Origin: Mahella sp.
GTDB lineage: Bacteria > Bacillota > Clostridia > Mahellales > Mahellaceae
Assembly: GCF_020054945.1 (NCBI RefSeq)
Contig: NZ_JAIHAU010000005.1
Span: forward strand, 1-64,000
Direction of reading: 5' to 3'
DNA length: 64,000 bases
The notes beneath the pieces were generated by a model, which was not told where the DNA came from, made no database searches, and saw nothing but the letters and a program-made list of their open reading frames with translations. The position numbers and the translations under genes were made by a program. Shown one piece after another: positions 1 to 9,881 of this stretch (positions are counted from its first letter, which is position 1; each line of letters begins with the position of its first letter).

Positions 1-1293
1 GTGTTCGTTGAAGTCGTCTATTATGGTCCTGGTTCCGTATGCCGTGGCTTCTATCAGCGCTCTGTATATTTCTTCGGGCTTGGTTATCAGCGTCATGCCT
101 AGTATTACTCCGGTAAGATCGGCGTCTACCAGTATGCTCCTGTTGCCGTTCCACCAGTCTAATGCTAATAGGCCGCTTTGTCCAGGCCTGAGTTTTGATG
201 CTTTTTCAGTGAGAAGTGTGTGTATGTTGATCCCTCTGGTTTTTGCTTCTTCTTGATATTCCGCCGGCACGCAGTTTTCTACAAACCATGCGAATATGTC
301 ACCTACGGCTGATTGTCCGGCTTCGTATCCGAACAGCCCGGGTATTATGCCATCCTCTACTACTCCGCATATGCCGGGTACATGTATTTCTTGGTCTCCT
401 AATACCATATGGCATATGGATGTGCCCATTATCATGACCATCTTGCCAGGCGATGTGACGCCTATTGCAGGCACCGATACGTGGGCGTCCACATTGCCTA
501 CGGCAACCGCTATGCCGGGTTTCAGCCCGGTCATCTGTGCCATCTTCTCAGTAAGACCTCCTGCTTTTGTACCTACGGGGTAGAGGTCGCGGCTCAGTTT
601 TTCATCTACAATGTGTTCCAGCCGCGGGTCAAGTGCAGCAAAGAATTCGTTCGACGGGTATCCTTCTCTTTTGCTCCATATGGCTTTGTATCCGGCTGTA
701 CAGCTATTTCTCATTTCATTGCCTGTCAGCATCATGACAACCCAATCTGTGGCTTCCATGATCCTGTCAGCCGCTTGATATATTTCCGGGGCTTCGTTCA
801 GTATCTGCCACACCTTGGGTATTACCCATTCACTGGATATTTTACCGCCGTAGCGCTCAAGAAAGCTTTCGCCTCGTTGTCTGGCGATTTCGTTCAATTG
901 GTTGGCTTCATCTTGTGCGGCATGATGTTTCCACAGTTTCACGTATGCATGAGGATTATCTTTGTATGCATCTATATCGCAAAGCGGTGTGCCGTCTTTT
1001 TTGGTAGGAAGTATTGTGCAGGATGTAAAGTCTATGCCTATACCTATCACATCTTCTTTATCAATGCCTTTTATGACTTCAGGTATTATATGCTTTAGGA
1101 CTTCTATGTAATCGTCTGGATGCTGCAGCGCCCAATCCGGTGGCAGAGGTATGCCGTTGGGCAATCTTTCGTCCATAACGCCGTGCGGATAGTTCATGGC
1201 TGCAGTCGCTACTTCTTCTGCTGTATCTAGATTTAAGAGCAGTGCTCTCGCTGATTCGGTACCGTAATCGATGCCTATAGTATATTTTGCCAC
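1..1293 (-). CDS. araB: L-ribulokinase (FGGY family), 3' end truncated by window edge; GTG start
   Basis: Own reverse translation gives [62 protein letters not shown]...; typical AraB N-terminus; GGGGGAAAA upstream. Not listed in the ORF track because it runs off the edge. Confidence 0.9.
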   Translation of the reverse strand, partial: MAKYTIGIDYGTESARALLLNLDTAEEVATAAMNYPHGVMDERLPNGIPLPPDWALQHPDDYIEVLKHIIPEVIKGIDKEDVIGIGIDFTSCTILPTKKDGTPLCDIDAYKDNPHAYVKLWKHHAAQDEANQLNEIARQRGESFLERYGGKISSEWVIPKVWQILNEAPEIYQAADRIMEATDWVVMMLTGNEMRNSCTAGYKAIWSKREGYPSNEFFAALDPRLEHIVDEKLSRDLYPVGTKAGGLTEKMAQMTGLKPGIAVAVGNVDAHVSVPAIGVTSPGKMVMIMGTSICHMVLGDQEIHVPGICGVVEDGIIPGLFGYEAGQSAVGDIFAWFVENCVPAEYQEEAKTRGINIHTLLTEKASKLRPGQSGLLALDWWNGNRSILVDADLTGVILGMTLITKPEEIYRALIEATAYGTRTIIDDFNEH

Positions 1294-1358
1294 ATCATTT
1301 TCCCCCTTATATTTCATGAATGCCAAATAATATCAAACCAATTATGTTCTATGTTGCA

Positions 1359-1410
1359 TTAACGTTACCGGAAACGTTAATATTATATAATGCACATATC
1401 ATTTTGTCAA
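1359..1410 (-). promoter_or_regulatory. Sigma-A-like promoter (TTGACA-17-TATAAT) followed by a near-perfect 22-bp palindromic operator TTAACGTTtCCGGtAACGTTAA
   Basis: Minus strand: TTGACA = 1405-1410, 17-nt spacer, TATAAT = 1382-1387, palindrome 1359-1380 just upstream of araB. Confidence 0.75.
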
Positions 1411-1438
1411 TACCGCCGAAAAAATTTTTTTGCTATTT

Positions 1439-3154
1439 TTATTTTATTTTGAATACCCTATTTATCCCTGGTGAAAGGCGAAGCTTCACGACCATTCTTT
1501 CGCCTTCTGGCTGAGCTTCGATAATACGCCCGTTGACCAAATCCTCAATAGCGGTATGACCATCCTTTAATTCCAGACGCACTTCATCATACCAAGGTTG
1601 AAACGAATGCAATATAAATGAGTGGTTATCATATGCGAAAAATCCAATCTTTGAAAATGAATCTAAAAGCACAGGAATACATTTGCTGAAAACCTGACGT
1701 ATGGGCAAAAGGATTTTTCTAGGATAATTATACAGATCACCATAATTCTCGGGTATTGTAAGGATATATAAGCGGCCTCGACCATATAATGTCTTGATCA
1801 AGATCGGAAAATTGTTGTCCTCGCCTATACCAGCAATCAATTCCCAAGTATCATTGGTTTGAAACTCCAGCTGCGGGATCAGAATGGCTTTTGCAGATTC
1901 CTCACATCCGCCAAAGGAGACACCCCCATCGTTCGAATACGCATAACGGTTCACAAATGCTTTGCGAGCGGTTACCCTTACATTTGCCAGCACTTCCTGA
2001 AATCCCAATGGTGTGGCGGCCTCAAGGAAGCCCGAAGTTACGATCACATCTGCCCCATCTATAAGGCTCGTCTGGATTTTAGAAAGAATATCTTCGTCCA
2101 TTGCTGCGCTTTCGGTTAAAAATACTGTCGCGGCATTATCAGGATAAGTCGGCTGAGGCTCTAGCGGTATACCCAACATACCTATATAGTTGTGGAGATA
2201 GTCTTCGCCATGACTATGAAACGGTAGATAACAAGCGGCTCCTATGGGCTCCCCCAGTTCTGCTAGATATTTATCCACATCATCAAACAACTGCCCGTTG
2301 ATGGGAATGCACAAGGAATATTCGGGATTTAACAAAGAACCGAGGGAAAACATCATTACTTCTTTGGCTTTAGCGAACAAGGTCAAATACGCCTGTTGAG
2401 CATAAGATGTCAAGTTATAGGAACATTCGTAAGGATCATACCACCCACCTCCATTGCGCCCCGGCGCCACATTTTCTAAATAGCGCATATTGAAATAACT
2501 CAAATATTTAGGTAGATGTTGTTGAGTATAAGTAGGATTACGCGTCTCAGTACCCGTATAAATCCCATCGAAAATGTGCGGTTCATCCTCCAGATTATAT
2601 CCGCTATCCTGATAGTGTTCATACCAATTTGGATATTTTATGACCATCTTTACTTTAGGATTAATGCGCTTAGCCGGTTTAACGATTACATTTTCGGATA
2701 TTTCTCGCATTAAATCCAGTCTAAATTGTGCCCATGTCCTGTTTCCTTTTGCCTCTATGCAGGATGGGCATCTGCAATTTGTGAAGAAGAAATCGTCCAG
2801 TATGATCTCATCAAACAGCGATGCCGTAAACTCAGATATTTCGGTCAACATTTTAACAGTTTCTGGATTAGTGTAACAAAAAGGATTGAATCCACCTTCA
2901 GCATTGGATACGCCATCAGTAGTTATACCGCCTGCGGTCTTTATCCCTTTACTGCGGAAGAAATCGCGGATGCGCTCTATTTGCTGCCGATCGATTGTCA
3001 AGCCGTGGCGATAAGTCTCTAGGTAAACCTTTCCTACCTTCACATGCTTTTCAATCCATGCAAAGCGTTCTGCAAATGCATTCAAATCAGTAATGCGTAC
3101 CAGATCCCCCACAGGGCAGTAAATAGCAGCTGTAAAATTCTTATATCGTTCCAT
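1439..3154 (-). CDS. Uncharacterised glycoside-hydrolase-like (probable TIM-barrel) protein, 571 aa
   Basis: Full-length ORF between ribulokinase and GH31; motifs such as EIILDDFFFTNCRCPSC and KMVIKYPNWYEHYQDSGYNLEDEPHIFDGIYTGTETR resemble putative glycosidase barrels; family not recognised. Confidence 0.6.
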   Translation of the reverse strand: MERYKNFTAAIYCPVGDLVRITDLNAFAERFAWIEKHVKVGKVYLETYRHGLTIDRQQIERIRDFFRSKGIKTAGGITTDGVSNAEGGFNPFCYTNPETVKMLTEISEFTASLFDEIILDDFFFTNCRCPSCIEAKGNRTWAQFRLDLMREISENVIVKPAKRINPKVKMVIKYPNWYEHYQDSGYNLEDEPHIFDGIYTGTETRNPTYTQQHLPKYLSYFNMRYLENVAPGRNGGGWYDPYECSYNLTSYAQQAYLTLFAKAKEVMMFSLGSLLNPEYSLCIPINGQLFDDVDKYLAELGEPIGAACYLPFHSHGEDYLHNYIGMLGIPLEPQPTYPDNAATVFLTESAAMDEDILSKIQTSLIDGADVIVTSGFLEAATPLGFQEVLANVRVTARKAFVNRYAYSNDGGVSFGGCEESAKAILIPQLEFQTNDTWELIAGIGEDNNFPILIKTLYGRGRLYILTIPENYGDLYNYPRKILLPIRQVFSKCIPVLLDSFSKIGFFAYDNHSFILHSFQPWYDEVRLELKDGHTAIEDLVNGRIIEAQPEGERMVVKLRLSPGINRVFKIK

Positions 3155-3198
3155 AAATATACCTCCTGATCTTTATAATCAAATTTACCTGTCGACAA

Positions 3199-5211
3199 TC
3201 AAATGGTGAAGCTCGCTTGGCCCCCCTCTCTTAAGAATACAGGAATGACATCCAAAGGAGCATCGCACTCCACCGTGCATCCACCCTCATATACCCGGCC
3301 GGTATGAGCATCCTTCCAGTGGCTCCCCTTCGGTAAATACACCGAGCGCACGCGCATATTCTCATACATAACGGGCGCCACCAACACATCTGGGCCAAAA
3401 AGCTGTTGATCTTCTACTTCCCAGCTATGCTGATCTTCCGGGTAATCATAAAACAATGGGCGGATAACTGGCGTTCCTTTTTCATGGGCTTCTTTCATCA
3501 AGCTTTTTATATATGGACGAAGCTCTTCTCTAAGAAACATATACTTCTTAAGTATTTCATAGGTTTCCTCTCCAAAACTCCAAACCTCATTATCTGCTCC
3601 AGAGAAAAACAAACCGCCACCGCTGGTGCCTATAGGTTTTTTATAAGGTAAGCGTTCACCATGCATTCTAAATGCCGGACAAAACGCGCCGTATTGGAAC
3701 CACCGTATCAAGCATTCATGGAAATGAGGATCATTTATATCGCCCCTTAAAAACCCTCCTATATCGGTAGTCCACCATGAGATTCCCGCTAATCCCATAT
3801 TGAGCCCAGCCGTAAACTGCTCCCGCAAGCCTCTAAAGCTGGAATCAACATCGCCGGACCAAACTAAAGCACCATATTTCTGGCTCCCCGCCCAAGCACA
3901 GCGCACTAGATTTATCACTTTATCTTGACCTGCTGTTGTCATGCCATCATAAAATGCCTTTGCATAATAGCGAGGATAGATATTGCTGTTTTGAAGAACC
4001 GGTCCTATGTAATATCTGTAAAGTGGAAAATCGTACACTCCATATTCCGGTTCTGCTTCGTCCAACCAGAATACTCTAATTCCCTTGTCATAATAATTTT
4101 GCTTTACTTTGCTCCATATAAATTCCCTAGCACCAGGATTGGTAGCATCAAAAAATACTGTATTGCCCATAAATTCCATATGTGTTGTAATACCCATATC
4201 ATTTTTTACGAGATAATCATTTTTAAGCATCTCATCGTAGTTCTCACTGTTCTTAGCTACTGTAGGCCATATAGACACCATGAGCTCTATGCCCATGCTC
4301 CTCAGCTCGCGGATCATACCTTCGGGATCCGGCCAGTATTCCGGATCGAACTTCCAATCGCCGTGATTAGTCCAATGAAAGAAATCCACCACTATCACAG
4401 ATATAGGTAACCCGCGGCGTTTATATTCTCTAGCTACGTTCAAAAGCTCATCCTGTGTCTGATAGCGTAATTTTGACTGCCAAAAACCCATGGCGAAATC
4501 AGGCATCATCGGCGGTTTACCCACTACATCCGCAAATTGTTCTTCTATTTCAGCAGGGGTATCACCGGCTGTTATCCAATAATCCATTTGTTTTGTGGAT
4601 ATTACATGCCATTCTGTAACGTTTTTATCGAAAGAGGCCCATCCAATAGCTGGATTGTTCCAGAAAAAACCGTACCCGAGGCTGGATAATACAAAGGGAA
4701 TAGAAACTTGGGTATTCCTTTGCTCAAGCATCAAGCGGCAATATTTTTGATTCAAAAATCCGTGTTGATATTGTCCCATGCCGAATAACCTTTCATTAGG
4801 ATCAGATTCAAATCGAACGGTTAGTGAATACTCATCTCCTCCCAAACGCGGTCTCCATTCTCTGGCGGATATGTTGAGCGGGCTACAGTATCTGCTGAAA
4901 TCGTTTCTGTTTCTTATGTACTCTTGTAAGAGCACTCTGCCCTTTTGGTTATAAAATGTTATTAAGCCATCAAAGCGAATCACAGCACGTATCTTGCCAT
5001 TTTGTATAGTAGCCTCTTTTTCACCGATGCTTATCGCGTATTCACCATTATCGTCTAGAACAGAATCGAGCGCCCAATCTTGTTCAATAAATTTGTCCCC
5101 TTTTATACTCCTGACGCGTAAGCTGTTTTCCCCCCACGGCTGGATACAAAGTTTCTCGCCATAGATCTGGCGTATCAGGCAATCGCCTTGTTGCATGAAT
5201 CCGTATTCCAT
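3199..5211 (-). CDS. Glycoside hydrolase family 31 (alpha-glucosidase/alpha-xylosidase type)
   Basis: GH31 signatures: FGMGQYQHG, GYGFFWNNPAIGW, FWLDEAEPE, WSGDVDSSFRGLREQFTAGLNMGLAGISWWTTDIGGF. Confidence 0.93.
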   Translation of the reverse strand: MEYGFMQQGDCLIRQIYGEKLCIQPWGENSLRVRSIKGDKFIEQDWALDSVLDDNGEYAISIGEKEATIQNGKIRAVIRFDGLITFYNQKGRVLLQEYIRNRNDFSRYCSPLNISAREWRPRLGGDEYSLTVRFESDPNERLFGMGQYQHGFLNQKYCRLMLEQRNTQVSIPFVLSSLGYGFFWNNPAIGWASFDKNVTEWHVISTKQMDYWITAGDTPAEIEEQFADVVGKPPMMPDFAMGFWQSKLRYQTQDELLNVAREYKRRGLPISVIVVDFFHWTNHGDWKFDPEYWPDPEGMIRELRSMGIELMVSIWPTVAKNSENYDEMLKNDYLVKNDMGITTHMEFMGNTVFFDATNPGAREFIWSKVKQNYYDKGIRVFWLDEAEPEYGVYDFPLYRYYIGPVLQNSNIYPRYYAKAFYDGMTTAGQDKVINLVRCAWAGSQKYGALVWSGDVDSSFRGLREQFTAGLNMGLAGISWWTTDIGGFLRGDINDPHFHECLIRWFQYGAFCPAFRMHGERLPYKKPIGTSGGGLFFSGADNEVWSFGEETYEILKKYMFLREELRPYIKSLMKEAHEKGTPVIRPLFYDYPEDQHSWEVEDQQLFGPDVLVAPVMYENMRVRSVYLPKGSHWKDAHTGRVYEGGCTVECDAPLDVIPVFLREGGQASFTI

Positions 5212-5393
5212 ATGCCTCTCCTCCTGACTTGATATTTTGATTTATTTTTCGCCATCATTCTCAGAATTTCTTTAGATTTCCCCGACTTCCATCAGTTTTG
5301 AAAATGAAAGCATTTACCCTAACGTTATCTAAATGTTATCATAACCAAACGCTTTATACAAGTAGGTTAGAAGGCTGGTCACATACTATTTGG

Positions 5394-5418
5394 GCCGGAG
5401 ATATAATGCCTCTCCGGC
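5394..5418 (-). terminator. Stem-loop after the GTPase gene (GCCGGAGA/TCTCCGGC)
   Basis: 8-bp perfect arms 5394-5401/5411-5418, just downstream of the 5429 stop; no strong U-tract. Confidence 0.4.
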
Positions 5419-5428
5419 AGGGCGTTTA

Positions 5429-6361
5429 TTAAATGGCCGAGTGCAGGAACTCGGCGCTTTTTTGCTTTATGTTCCGCACCGAGTTCTCATCCGTTTTGGG
5501 GAATATCACAAACTCGGATGTTTCCCTCTGTATGTTTATGGGCTTTATGGTGAATTCATCGGTTGTCCCGTCTATGTGTTTCCAGTCGCCGCTCAGTTTG
5601 AAAAAGCCTTTTACCCTGAAGGCATCGCCTATTATCGATTGCATGAACCGCTTAAACCTTTCTTCGTCCATGCCGCTTTCGGATTTTATATAGATGATGG
5701 AAGGCCTGTTGGACGGCGTATTGCAGCTTTGTCTGATCTCAGCTCCTTCTTTGCCGAATACCCGTACCTTATCGAGTATATCGCCGCTTACGGCCGAAAA
5801 GCTGGCCACCTCTATGGCCGCGTATGGATTAAGCTCTGCTATCAACCGTTTTACGGCATCTATTTTGCTTGCGTCTACTTTATCCGCTTTACTGATTATT
5901 ATATAATCGGCATATTTTATCTGTTTCTCGGCCGGTCGGGATACCTGTACAAGCTTGTCTATATTGGCTGCATCCACCACGCATATATCACCCGTGTAAA
6001 TCAACGGCGCATGCGTTTTATCCTTGATGCTCTCCAGTATGGCATCCACATTGGAAGGGTCGGCCATACCCGACCCTTCGATGAGCAATATATCTACGGG
6101 CAAGGCGGAAAACTCGATCAGGCTTTGAGCAAATGTCGCCTGAAGGCAGGAACAGAATATCGAGCCGTTGGTTATCTCGTGCACCGCCAAGCCATCCTTG
6201 GCTATAACGCTGCCGTCCACGCCCACTTTGCCGAATTCGTTGACTATGACGCCTATTTTCTTGTCGGGATGCCCTTCTATGATATTTTTTATCAATGTGG
6301 TTTTACCGGCACCTAAAAATCCTGTTATTAAATAGACTTTCTTGCTATCGTCTCGGCTCAT
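5429..6361 (-). CDS. CobW/COG0523 (G3E) P-loop GTPase
   Basis: N-terminal VYLITGFLGAGKTTLIKNII Walker A, NEFGKVGVD, EGSGMADPSN, ISKADK; overlaps the upstream gene by 4 bp. Confidence 0.92.
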   Translation of the reverse strand: MSRDDSKKVYLITGFLGAGKTTLIKNIIEGHPDKKIGVIVNEFGKVGVDGSVIAKDGLAVHEITNGSIFCSCLQATFAQSLIEFSALPVDILLIEGSGMADPSNVDAILESIKDKTHAPLIYTGDICVVDAANIDKLVQVSRPAEKQIKYADYIIISKADKVDASKIDAVKRLIAELNPYAAIEVASFSAVSGDILDKVRVFGKEGAEIRQSCNTPSNRPSIIYIKSESGMDEERFKRFMQSIIGDAFRVKGFFKLSGDWKHIDGTTDEFTIKPINIQRETSEFVIFPKTDENSVRNIKQKSAEFLHSAI

Positions 6362-7725
6362 TTTTTGACCAGATACCTTTCTATCTCCTCGAACAGCTCT
6401 TTTCTGTCGGGTATGATCGACGAGTATTTCAGCTCGCCGTTTATGAATATGCAGGGCAGATTCTTTATGCCCATCTTTTGTATCCTGTATATATTTTCTC
6501 TGTTAACGGCCTTATATTCGATAAAGTCTATTTTATCGCCGAAATGCTGTTTTGCGACCTTTACGGCGTCTACCATGTAACCGCAGGCGGCGCATGTGGC
6601 CGAGTCGATGGTGAATACCTCTATGAGCGGCCTTTCGAGCTTATCGTAATCGGGCAGTTCGATCTCTATTTCCTTCTGCTGTGCACCGATTTTGTAATTC
6701 TTCAACATGCCCCTTACGGCTTCGGTATCATCTATTGCCTGGCGTACGCCGACGACATTTTCCGGTGGCACATCATATGGCATATCACATCCGGGCGATA
6801 TTATAAGGTTATGATGGTCCATGGCATCGAGCAAACCGATAACATATTTCATGTTGTCATATTGAGAGCCGTACAGCATTACTGATGTGAGCGGTATATT
6901 GCCGCCTATGACTATGTTGTACCTGTCGGTTATCTTCTTGGCTGACGGCATATCTATATTCTCGTCTATGGATATACAGTCGGGACGGGTCTTGCACATC
7001 TCCTCTATATTTCTGGTGGCATTGCCGCATACAAAGAACGACGAAAATACGCCCTTTTGCCTTATAAATGAGAATATGCGCGCAAACCTGTCGCTTAAAA
7101 ACTCCGCAAAATGGATGGGCGATATCTGCGATACCAGCGGGTCGACCACGGCCACAACATCAGCGCCGGCATCGATGTAATAGCCGGCCATGGCTTGGGC
7201 CACATCGGCGGTATAATCGAGAAGCCTTTTGACATATTCGGGTTTGTCTATCATATCCATGAATATATCGTTGCCCCTCAAGTGCGATGCAAGGGTGAAA
7301 GGCCCGCATATCAGACCGTATAGAGCGGTATTTTGGCCTATGGCGCCGTTTTTAAGCCTCTTTAGCGTATTTAGCGCTACCGGTATCCGGCCGTCGTATT
7401 CCTTCGGTATATAATCGGGGATATCGTCGTTTGACTCCAGCGGGTGTGTCTTTACCGAGGGAGGCGTTTTATCCGCCCACATCAGTTCGCAGCCCAATAT
7501 CTCAGCCTCTATCTGAAGGTCGAACATTATCGGCTGGCCGTCCGGTTTATAGGTTTCGTTCACCTTCACCAGCGATTCATATAATTTATCCTCATCGGTC
7601 AATACGTCGGTAGTGCTATGGCCCGTCAATTTGCCTGCATATATACCTGCAAACGGCACCCAGGCCACCTTGTCTATGCCCTGTTCATGCCTCATAGTAC
7701 TGTATATGCGTTCTTTTCCTGTCAC
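6358..7725 (-). CDS. Uroporphyrinogen decarboxylase (UroD)-family methyltransferase with C-terminal thioredoxin-like domain
   Basis: UroD/MtbA-like body (CGPFTLASHLRGNDIFMDMIDKPEYVKRLLDYT...) followed by EVFTIDSATCAACGYMVDAVKVAKQHFGDKIDFIEYKAVNRENIYRIQKMGIKNLPCIFINGELKY, a CxxC thioredoxin-like tail. Confidence 0.87.
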   Translation of the reverse strand: MTGKERIYSTMRHEQGIDKVAWVPFAGIYAGKLTGHSTTDVLTDEDKLYESLVKVNETYKPDGQPIMFDLQIEAEILGCELMWADKTPPSVKTHPLESNDDIPDYIPKEYDGRIPVALNTLKRLKNGAIGQNTALYGLICGPFTLASHLRGNDIFMDMIDKPEYVKRLLDYTADVAQAMAGYYIDAGADVVAVVDPLVSQISPIHFAEFLSDRFARIFSFIRQKGVFSSFFVCGNATRNIEEMCKTRPDCISIDENIDMPSAKKITDRYNIVIGGNIPLTSVMLYGSQYDNMKYVIGLLDAMDHHNLIISPGCDMPYDVPPENVVGVRQAIDDTEAVRGMLKNYKIGAQQKEIEIELPDYDKLERPLIEVFTIDSATCAACGYMVDAVKVAKQHFGDKIDFIEYKAVNRENIYRIQKMGIKNLPCIFINGELKYSSIIPDRKELFEEIERYLVKK

Positions 7726-8056
7726 AAAAGTATCCTCCTGATATCTGTTTTATATGTTATAATCTTAACAATACACAGAGGCATAAACAAGACAGCATAT
7801 TGTGGCGTTCGGTAGTATTTTGTTGAACTCATCCCTCATCACTGTTTTTGATATTGTGATATTTAATATCCCGCTATTTTTAGGCATGTGTATGGAGTAA
7901 AATATTTTTCTCCTATACCTGCTAAGGCGCCATTTATCTGCCTTTTCAGACAGCGCAATTAGCTCTCGACGAACAATTTGCGCTGTACATATTTTTCGCT
8001 CAAATATTTACTGAGATAAGAGTGAAAGTTATTTTTTAATTTGACGATTTCACTTC

Positions 8057-9766
8057 TTATTCCAATTTTTTGCGTGGAATTCGAAAGCTTACGGTAGTTC
8101 CTTTGTTAAGTTCGCTAGTTATATCAATTCTATAATTTTCGCCATAATTTAAATAAATGCGCTTGTTTACGTTGCCCAGACCAATAAAATTTTTTGTGTT
8201 AAATTCAGCTAAATCTTTACGTATTTGCTGTAGTTTCTCTTCTTTTATTCCGACGCCATCGTCCTGAACTGTAAATAACAAGTCCATCCCTACTAAGCAA
8301 ACCTTAACTTTAAGGTTTCCGCTGGATATTTTTGGCTCCAATCCGTGGATAATAGCATTTTCTACAAGTGGCTGAAGAATAAAACCGGGAATCAATTCAT
8401 GATAGCATTTATCGTCTACCAAAATTTCGGTTTTTATTTTATCGCCGAATCTATATTGCTGTATTGTCAAATAATTATTTATATTCCTGATTTCCTCTGT
8501 CACGGTAATGAAATCATTTTGGTGCACGCTGGCTCTAAGGAATTCACCTAAGGCCGTTGTTACTATCGTGATATTTATATTATTTTTAAGCCGTGCCATC
8601 CAGTTAATCGTTTCAAGGGTATTATAAAGGAAATGAGGGTTGATTTGCATTTTTAATGAATCAAGCTCAGCCTGTTTTCTGGACACTTCTAATTTATAGA
8701 CCGTTTTTATTAAGTTATCAATGTTTTTAGTCATACTATTAAAACTTTTGCTAAGCATGCCTATTTCATCATTTGATTCAACAACGAACTTTTCCTCAAA
8801 ATCCCCCCGCCCAACATTTTCCATGCTTTTGCAAAGCTGGGTTATTGGATCCGTAAAACGTTTTATGAAAAATAGAATAAGCCCAAATGCCAGCATTATA
8901 GTTACAATATCGGTCAGAAATACTAATTCGACAAGCGCTTTGGTTCCGTTTTTAAGTTCATTTTGGGGTATTAAATTGATCAAAGTCCAACCATTGCTCA
9001 GCTGTTCTCCTTTGTATACATAATTTTCTCTTCCATCCAATACGTACAAAGACGACCCGTGCTCGTCTATTAACTCTTTATAATGCGGCAGCTGGCTACC
9101 GACTTTATCAGCGCTATTTGTAGCAACAACGATGCCGTTATTATCTAGCAAATAGGTCCCGCTCAAAATCGAGCTTGATATGTTTTTAACTATATCGCTG
9201 AAATAGCTACTTTTGAGTACAAGATTCATATATCCGACCGGCTTTTGCGTGACAAGATCCAAAATAGCACGTGCCATACAAAAATTCCCGCTACCATCCT
9301 TGTTAAGCCCCCATAAAGCAGACCCGTTGGCCTCATAAATGGCATCCTTCTCAAACAATTGGTAGGTTTTATCTTGGACATTCTGATTAATGGTAAATTC
9401 TATACCGTTATCGGAAAAAATACTTATAGAAATGATATCATTGTTATTCACCATATACTTAAAAATGAAATTTTCAATATCCTTAGCAATAAGCGTTTTA
9501 TCTAAGCCTTCCAAGGGTAAAGCGTTTACTATCTTGAGATTTTTTTGTATCGTACTATTAGTCAAAATATTAAATGTAATTTGGTCTATATCTCTTATGT
9601 TGCGCGAAATATTATTAGTTGCCTGACTTGATATGTCGTCGAAATACCGGTCATTCTTGTCGGTAATTACGTGTGAAGCAAATCTTACGGAAGAAATAGA
9701 TATAACAATGCTTATTGCAATTGTTAAAACCGTAAACAATATTATAAGCTTATTCCTTAATTTCAT
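8057..9766 (-). CDS. YesM-type sensor histidine kinase
   Basis: dCACHE-like extracellular region, HAMP (FTDPITQLCKSMENVGRGDFEEKF), QINPHFLYNTLETINWMARL phospho-acceptor box, C-terminal ATPase. Confidence 0.92.
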   Translation of the reverse strand: MKLRNKLIILFTVLTIAISIVISISSVRFASHVITDKNDRYFDDISSQATNNISRNIRDIDQITFNILTNSTIQKNLKIVNALPLEGLDKTLIAKDIENFIFKYMVNNNDIISISIFSDNGIEFTINQNVQDKTYQLFEKDAIYEANGSALWGLNKDGSGNFCMARAILDLVTQKPVGYMNLVLKSSYFSDIVKNISSSILSGTYLLDNNGIVVATNSADKVGSQLPHYKELIDEHGSSLYVLDGRENYVYKGEQLSNGWTLINLIPQNELKNGTKALVELVFLTDIVTIMLAFGLILFFIKRFTDPITQLCKSMENVGRGDFEEKFVVESNDEIGMLSKSFNSMTKNIDNLIKTVYKLEVSRKQAELDSLKMQINPHFLYNTLETINWMARLKNNINITIVTTALGEFLRASVHQNDFITVTEEIRNINNYLTIQQYRFGDKIKTEILVDDKCYHELIPGFILQPLVENAIIHGLEPKISSGNLKVKVCLVGMDLLFTVQDDGVGIKEEKLQQIRKDLAEFNTKNFIGLGNVNKRIYLNYGENYRIDITSELNKGTTVSFRIPRKKLE

Positions 9767-9881
9767 GTTATGTCACCAGCACTTATTTTCATCCTTTAAT
9801 ATTTGCGGTGCAAAAGAGTAAACAATTAAATATAATTACGAATAGCTACCCTTTTGCACTGCAAAACTTTCTATTGTTATA

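Noticed and set aside
409-1098. 229-aa plus-strand ORF overlapping the ribulokinase region
   Set aside because: Antisense to a clear AraB coding frame; no recognisable family, biased composition (Y/F/C rich) typical of a shadow frame.
5390-6316. 308-aa plus-strand ORF
   Set aside because: Fully antisense to the well-supported CobW-type GTPase; translation has shadow-frame composition.
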